From a virus, in the IMG/VR virus record IMGVR_UViG_3300020020_000093, positions 1-40,938 of that record: DNA of 40,938 nt; one strand, 5' to 3'. Below, piece by piece: positions 36,486 through 40,938 of this stretch. The position numbers and the translations under genes were made by a program. The notes beneath the pieces were generated by a model. The model was not told the DNA's origin. It worked only from the letters and a program-made list of their open reading frames with translations, and searched no databases. Every line of letters starts with the position of its first letter. Positions within the stretch are counted from its first letter, which is position 1.

Positions 36486-37984
36486 AACTGTTTGAGGTGG
36501 CCATCCCGCCGGGAGTCGTCAGGTTGGGGACTGAGTTGCAGTCCTCAGGCCGATGGTGGGACTGCAACCTCGTCCGGTGGGTGGAGGGTACGCTCCAGCC
36601 TATCGGCGGGTGGGCCGCGCTCTACTCCGGGGTGGACTCGACTCACCTCACAGTGACGGGCAAGGCGAGGGCCGCGCACTCCTGGCGGACCAACTCCAAC
36701 GTCCCGTTCATGGCCATCGGCACGCACTCCCATCTCTACGTCTACACGGGACTGGAACTCTTCGACATCACCCCGGTAGGGCTGGCTCCCGGCAGGGAGG
36801 ACACCGAGTCCTTTACGGGCTATGGCATCGGGATTTACGGCAGGGGGACTTATGGCACGCAGCGGCAGACCGCAGGCGCCACCGAGGTGGCGACGACGTG
36901 GTCACTCGATAACTTCGGCCAGGATCTGTTGGCGGTTCATAGCGACGACGGGCGGCTGATGCGGTGGTTGGGAGACCCCGCCTTCCCCGCCCTGCCAGTC
37001 GTTGCCACCACCGGGACCATCCCCATCAACAACAAACTGGTGATGGTCACCGAGGAGCGGTTCTGTATGCTACTCGGCGCCAGCGGGGATCCCCGCCGGA
37101 TCCAGTGGTCGAGTGCGGAGGACTACACCGCATGGGCCATCAGCGCCGTCACCTCCGCAGGCTTCCTGACCTTGCAGACTCCCGGCGTCATCAAAGCCTG
37201 CTGCAAGGTCCGCAAGCAGAATCTGATCGTCACCAACCTCGATGCCCATGTGGCCAACTATGTGGGGTACCCCGCATTCTACGGGCTGGACCGAGTGGCC
37301 ACAGGCTGCGGCATCATCGGCAGTAAGGCGCTGGAATCGAGCGACGATGTTGCCTATTGGATGGGGCAAGGCGGGTTCTACAAATACGACGGAGCGGTGA
37401 CCGTCCTGCCGTGCGCCGTCCGCGAGTACGTCTTCAACTCGCTCAACATCGGACAGGCGGAAAAGGTCTATGCCATCCGGTTGCCGGGACTGTCCTCGAT
37501 CAAGTGGTTCTACCCATCGGGAAGCTCCATCGAATGTGACCGCTATGTCGAGTACAACTACCTGCTCGATGTCTGGTCCTTCGGCAACGTGGCCCGAACC
37601 TGCGGCAGGCACAAGGGAGTCTTTACCTATCCCGTTTATGTCGATCCCGCAGGCAAGCTTTGGGCGCATGAGCAGGGGCGGGACTACACCGGGGAGGTTC
37701 CCTGGATCGAGAGCGGTCCCGTCGAGATAGGCGATGGTGGCAGGGTCTACGATCTGCTCCAGATCCTCCCCGATGAGCGTACCGCGGGACAGGTCCAGGC
37801 GAGGTTCCGCAGCCGCTACTGGCCTAACGGCCCCGAGTCCGCCCACGGTCCCTATTCGCTCACCAGCCCCACCTCCATCCGCTTCAGCGGCAGGGAGATC
37901 AGCGTGCGGGTGGAGAGCGCCGGGAACCATGACTGGCGCGTGGGGCGCTTTAGATTCGATCACACGTTAAGGGGGGCTAGATGA
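36482..37984 (+). CDS. Putative tail nozzle/stabilisation protein, P22 gp10-like (500 aa)
   Basis: In P22 the gp10 protein closes the head after packaging and forms the tail hub. RWWDCNLVRWVEGTLQPIGGW at the start and the strand-rich central part (FMAIGTHSHLYVYTGLELFDITP, WLGDPAFPALPVVATT, RRIQWSSAEDYTAW, DVAYWMGQGGFYKYDG, YVEYNYLLDVWSFGNV) suit a beta-propeller tail protein of this type. Length (about 500) agrees. The start overlaps the previous stop (ATGA). Confidence 0.65.
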   Translation: MKLFEVAIPPGVVRLGTELQSSGRWWDCNLVRWVEGTLQPIGGWAALYSGVDSTHLTVTGKARAAHSWRTNSNVPFMAIGTHSHLYVYTGLELFDITPVGLAPGREDTESFTGYGIGIYGRGTYGTQRQTAGATEVATTWSLDNFGQDLLAVHSDDGRLMRWLGDPAFPALPVVATTGTIPINNKLVMVTEERFCMLLGASGDPRRIQWSSAEDYTAWAISAVTSAGFLTLQTPGVIKACCKVRKQNLIVTNLDAHVANYVGYPAFYGLDRVATGCGIIGSKALESSDDVAYWMGQGGFYKYDGAVTVLPCAVREYVFNSLNIGQAEKVYAIRLPGLSSIKWFYPSGSSIECDRYVEYNYLLDVWSFGNVARTCGRHKGVFTYPVYVDPAGKLWAHEQGRDYTGEVPWIESGPVEIGDGGRVYDLLQILPDERTAGQVQARFRSRYWPNGPESAHGPYSLTSPTSIRFSGREISVRVESAGNHDWRVGRFRFDHTLRGAR

Positions 37985-38190
37985 AGCTATCCGATCCCCC
38001 CATCCGCTATGACCAGAAGATCCAGCGGACCCTCCAGCATACGGTCGAGCAGGCCGATGAGCAGAACCGCAAGAAGGGGGCTGACATCGAGGTCCACCCC
38101 GCCCGATTAATCCTCCGCGCCCCCAACGGAAGCCGTTGGATGGTGCAGGTTTCCAATGGTGGAATTTTGAGCACGGTAGCTCTCCCCTAA
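37981..38190 (+). CDS. Small hypothetical tail-region protein (69 aa)
   Basis: ATGA overlap with the gp10-like gene. A helical charged N-terminus (YDQKIQRTLQHTVEQADEQNRKK) is followed by a strand pair (HPARLILRAPNGSRWMVQVSNGG). Short proteins of this layout often follow gp10-like genes in podoviruses; exact role unknown. Confidence 0.65.
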   Translation: MKLSDPPIRYDQKIQRTLQHTVEQADEQNRKKGADIEVHPARLILRAPNGSRWMVQVSNGGILSTVALP

Positions 38191-38201
38191 GCAGGTTAGG
38201 A

Positions 38202-38609
38202 ATGGATACACTCAGCCCCTTTGAAATCTCGCTCCACAAGGACCGCATCGAATCGGCGCTCGTCTACAGCGGCGGCACGCATACCTATGAGGACATCGTC
38301 CGCGGCATCGAGGAGAACAAGTATCAACTCTGGCCCGGACTCAACGCGACGGTCCTCACCGAGATCATCGTGTACCCGCAGAAGCGCATCATCCACTGCT
38401 TCCTGGCCGCGGGGGATCTCCGGGAGATTGGCGCCATCCGCACTTGGGCTGAGGAATGGGCGCGGCGGGAAGGCATCGATGCGGTAACGCTCACCGGGAG
38501 ACCGGGATGGGAAAAGGTATTGGCCAACGACGGCTACGTCAAGGCCAGCGTGAGCCTGGAGAAAGATCTGAAGGAGGCGCCCGATGGGGAGCAGCAAATC
38601 AACGACTAG
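38202..38609 (+). CDS. GNAT-like hypothetical protein (135 aa)
   Basis: The ATG at 38202 is chosen because it lies next to the AGGTTAGGA segment, just after the previous stop. GGTHTYEDIVRGIEENKYQLWP, IHCFLAAGDLREIGAIRTWAEEWARREGIDAVTLTGRPGWEKVL resembles the small acetyltransferase-like protein found in T7-like and other podovirus late regions, though no acetyl-CoA motif is certain. It overlaps the next gene by 26 bases. Confidence 0.6.
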   Translation: MDTLSPFEISLHKDRIESALVYSGGTHTYEDIVRGIEENKYQLWPGLNATVLTEIIVYPQKRIIHCFLAAGDLREIGAIRTWAEEWARREGIDAVTLTGRPGWEKVLANDGYVKASVSLEKDLKEAPDGEQQIND

Positions 38610-40155
38610 TGAGCAGCAGACCTCCGCGATTGACCCGCAGTTGAAAGAGATGTATATGCACAACTACGCTGATGCACAGCGCGTTGGGCAAGGCGTCACC
38701 AACTTCGGGCCATACGACGGGCCGCGGGTGGCTGGACCCACCGATGCCTATGCCAATGCCGCCGGGACCGTGAATGGCATCGCAGGGGCATTGAATAGGG
38801 ACATCCCGTCCTATGCCGCGGGTTCCACAATGAACCGCGCCGAGGGCTGGCTGAACGATGCGGCAAATTACCGCCCCGGACAGGTTGGCGCCTATGGGTA
38901 CGATCCCTCGCAGTTCTACATGGACCCCGCCAGCATGAGCGCGGCGCAGCAGGACATCTACGCGATGGACCGGGGCGGGATCAGGGACCAGACCAATGCC
39001 GCGGTTCCCCGCGGCAACATCCGGGACGTGAACTTCCAGCAGGTTCCGCGGGAACTGGTGCGGGACCAGCAGTACAACGGCGTCAACCGCGGGACCGTCC
39101 GCGACATCTCCGCGGACCAGATTCTCCCCGGCATGGCGCAGTATCAGAATGCCTACTCCGATCAGGTGATCGACCAGTCCACCAAGGATCTAGACAGGGC
39201 GCGGCAGATCTCCCAGATGCAGAACGGATCCGATGCCGTGCGGCAGGGCGCCTTCGGGGGCGGCAGGCACGGGGTGGTCGAGTCCGAAACCAACCGGGGC
39301 TTTGCGGACGCCACCGCGAGGATGTCCGCCGAGGAGCGCCGGAACGCTTTCAACGTGGCAGGACAGTTGAGCGGACAGGACGTGAGCAACAAGCTGCAAG
39401 CCGGGATGGCCAATCAGGGCCAGGACGCGCGGTTTGCGGACTTTGCCCATCAGGGCGGGATGGCCGCGGCGGCAGGCAATCAGAATGCCGATCTGGCTAT
39501 GGCCAACCTGCGCCAGCAAGGTCTCTTAACCGCAGGACAGGCCAATCAGAGCGCCGATCTCAACATGGCGCAGCAGTACCTGCAAGGCGGACAGGCCGCG
39601 CAGGCCGGGAATCAGGGGATGGACTTCCAGGCCGCTCAGGCGCGGCAACAGGCTCTCAACCAGGGGGCGTCGAGCAACACCGACAGGATGATGCAGGCGC
39701 TGATGGCCAACGCTGGCTACGGCCAGCAGGCAGGACTCGCCAACCAAGCCGCGGCCATGCAGGGATCGCAGTACAATGCCGGGGCGCGAACCGCGGCGGA
39801 CACCGCGAATCAACAGGCCGGATTCCAGAATATCTCGCAGTTGCTTCAGGCTATCCAGCAAGGCCAGTCGCTGGCCAACCAGCAGTACCAGATGCCGATG
39901 GACGCAGCCAGCAAGCAGTTCCAGTTGGATCAATACTCCAGGGGCATCACCAACGAGCAGATCCAGGCGCAGATGCAGGCGTGGGACGATGCGCGGTACG
40001 CGGGTCTCCCCGGTCTGCAATTGCAGGGCGGCGCACTCGGAATGCAACTCCCCAACCTGGGGATGAGCAGCACGGGAAGCGCATCCACCAAGCAGTCCCA
40101 ATCGCCGATGCAGAACCTTGGACAACTGGCGGGTCTCGCCGGAATGTTCATGTAA
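38584..40155 (+). CDS. Gln/Ala-rich putative ejection protein (523 aa)
   Basis: AAGGAGG lies upstream of the ATG, inside the previous gene. The N-terminal third has Gly/Asp-rich segments (TNFGPYDGPRVAGPT, GVNRGTVRDISADQ). The rest is a long Gln/Ala/Asn-rich helical region with recurring QGG(M/L)xxAGNQxxD-like units (QGGMAAAAGNQNADLAMANL, GGQAAQAGNQGMDFQ). This composition is typical of podovirus proteins ejected with the genome or forming the internal core. No enzyme motif found. Confidence 0.7.
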   Translation: MGSSKSTTSEQQTSAIDPQLKEMYMHNYADAQRVGQGVTNFGPYDGPRVAGPTDAYANAAGTVNGIAGALNRDIPSYAAGSTMNRAEGWLNDAANYRPGQVGAYGYDPSQFYMDPASMSAAQQDIYAMDRGGIRDQTNAAVPRGNIRDVNFQQVPRELVRDQQYNGVNRGTVRDISADQILPGMAQYQNAYSDQVIDQSTKDLDRARQISQMQNGSDAVRQGAFGGGRHGVVESETNRGFADATARMSAEERRNAFNVAGQLSGQDVSNKLQAGMANQGQDARFADFAHQGGMAAAAGNQNADLAMANLRQQGLLTAGQANQSADLNMAQQYLQGGQAAQAGNQGMDFQAAQARQQALNQGASSNTDRMMQALMANAGYGQQAGLANQAAAMQGSQYNAGARTAADTANQQAGFQNISQLLQAIQQGQSLANQQYQMPMDAASKQFQLDQYSRGITNEQIQAQMQAWDDARYAGLPGLQLQGGALGMQLPNLGMSSTGSASTKQSQSPMQNLGQLAGLAGMFM

Positions 40156-40167
40156 GAGAGATTCACT

Positions 40168-40938
40168 ATGCCTGACTTCCGCAAGAGTATCGAGGACGCC
40201 AATTTCAAGCCCGTGATGGAGCGGATCTCCACCACCGGACCCAATGCCGCGGGGGAGCAGGAAACGTGGCAGAACCCCCGTGATCAGTTGAGCCAGTCTT
40301 CCGCCGCGGAGCTAGCAGAACTGATGGGCGCCACCCAATCCCAAGTGCGCTATGAGGCTGGACCGTACTCGCAGAACAAGCCGCAGTGGCAGATCGATTT
40401 CGGTGGCCCGGACAAATACGATGCGGCAATGGTCTGGGAGCGGTACCAGAAGAACCCCGAGTCCTTCAACCAGCAGATGGCCGATGAACTCAAGTCATCG
40501 GGAGGCCCGTCCGTGGTGCAGCAGGAGTTCGACGCCGGGAAGCTGAACGGGGGACACGGCGCTGGCGCAGGCGGCGCGGGTGGCGGGGGCGGCATGGGAC
40601 TGACGCCGGGACCGAAATGGCCCGATGCGCCGCCCCCCAACATCCCCGGTCCCGATTGGGAGATGCCTGCGGTCCCCGGACCCACGGGCAAGGATCCGGT
40701 CCCGCTCCATCCCGGCACGGGGGTCCAGGATCCCGGCTCCTACAAACCAGGCGGGATCCCGGCAACTCCATCGACCGGATTCCCGCGACCGATCGATCTC
40801 ACCAACGGCCAGCCAGCAGGCGCCAATGCCGGATCGAATGCCGTGGACGCGCAACTGGAGTTGCCGCAAGTGGTGACGCCGAGGGGATACACCCCGCGGC
40901 CCTACATCGACCAGCCCGTCTCGCTCCTCAATTCGAGC
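40168..40938 (+). CDS. N-terminal part of Gly/Pro-rich virion-associated protein (continues at 133)
   Basis: The frame opens at ATG 40168 and is still open at the last base; it continues in frame at base 133 and ends at 261, giving about 299 aa. Residues 1-110 are a compact acidic region (SSAAELAELMGATQSQVRYEAGP, QWQIDFGGPDKYDAAMVWERYQ). A Gly-run (AGAGGAGGGGG) and a Pro/Gly linker follow. No known domain. Its place after the Gln/Ala-rich gene suggests a virion or ejection role. Confidence 0.75.
   Translation, partial: MPDFRKSIEDANFKPVMERISTTGPNAAGEQETWQNPRDQLSQSSAAELAELMGATQSQVRYEAGPYSQNKPQWQIDFGGPDKYDAAMVWERYQKNPESFNQQMADELKSSGGPSVVQQEFDAGKLNGGHGAGAGGAGGGGGMGLTPGPKWPDAPPPNIPGPDWEMPAVPGPTGKDPVPLHPGTGVQDPGSYKPGGIPATPSTGFPRPIDLTNGQPAGANAGSNAVDAQLELPQVVTPRGYTPRPYIDQPVSLLNSS
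40813..40938. repeat. Right copy of 126-bp terminal direct repeat
   Basis: Identical to bases 7-132. Taken together the two ends close the sequence into a circle of about 40,812 bases with an intact reading frame across the join. Confidence 0.9.

Overview
The window looks like the complete genome of a temperate, podovirus-like (short-tailed) bacteriophage, opened at an arbitrary point. The last 126 bases repeat bases 7-132, and the gene that runs off the right end continues in frame at the left end. The unique length is therefore about 40.8 kb, circular or terminally redundant. The DNA is GC-rich and genes are packed tightly, often with ATGA overlaps. The host cannot be named. Many genes have AAGGAG-like ribosome sites, but several key genes (13761, 15332, 27279, 28724 and perhaps 11390) have a -10 box only 6-9 bases before the start codon. 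That implies leaderless mRNAs, as is common in Actinobacteria and Deinococcus-Thermus. I saw no tRNA gene, CRISPR array or insertion sequence.

Layout. Late (virion) genes read rightward from 27279 to the right end and on through 7214. They are: large terminase, portal, scaffold, SU10/DUF5309-type major capsid protein, SU10-type adaptor, a repetitive fibre-like protein, a P22 gp10-like tail protein, and large Ala/Gly/Gln/Pro-rich proteins probably ejected with the DNA. Bases 7072-7665 hold two small leftward genes, one a membrane protein. Bases 7801-8949 are a rightward cluster of small accessory genes, including a DUF3846 protein. A leftward cluster (8999-10893) encodes small DNA-binding and zinc proteins. 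A 496-bp divergent control region (10894-11389) carries a mirrored set of GTGTA-type repeats around an AT-rich centre, and next to it a lone small terminase gene is followed by a 16-bp tandem repeat. A second leftward cluster (12243-13408) faces a second divergent control region.

From 13761 rightward comes the lysogeny/integration module: a small leaderless regulator-like gene, small hypotheticals, an excisionase-like protein, a stand-alone integrase-arm-domain-like protein and a tyrosine integrase. Behind it is a probable attP with six copies of GCACACCA. Bases 17141-27238 are the replication and DNA-modification operon: a Mom/GNAT-like protein, RuvC-like resolvase, C5 cytosine methyltransferase, SNF2-like helicase, DUF2800 (Cas4-like) nuclease, DUF2815 single-strand binding protein, family A DNA polymerase and a primase-SF3 helicase.

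The most notable signals are the mirrored iteron array, the attP arm-site array, a palindromic CCTAAGCGGTTAGG motif at the terminase and portal promoters, the leaderless promoter set, an HhH-GPD glycosylase-like motif inside a putative ejection protein, and a G7 tract that breaks the start of that same protein. No endolysin was recognised.
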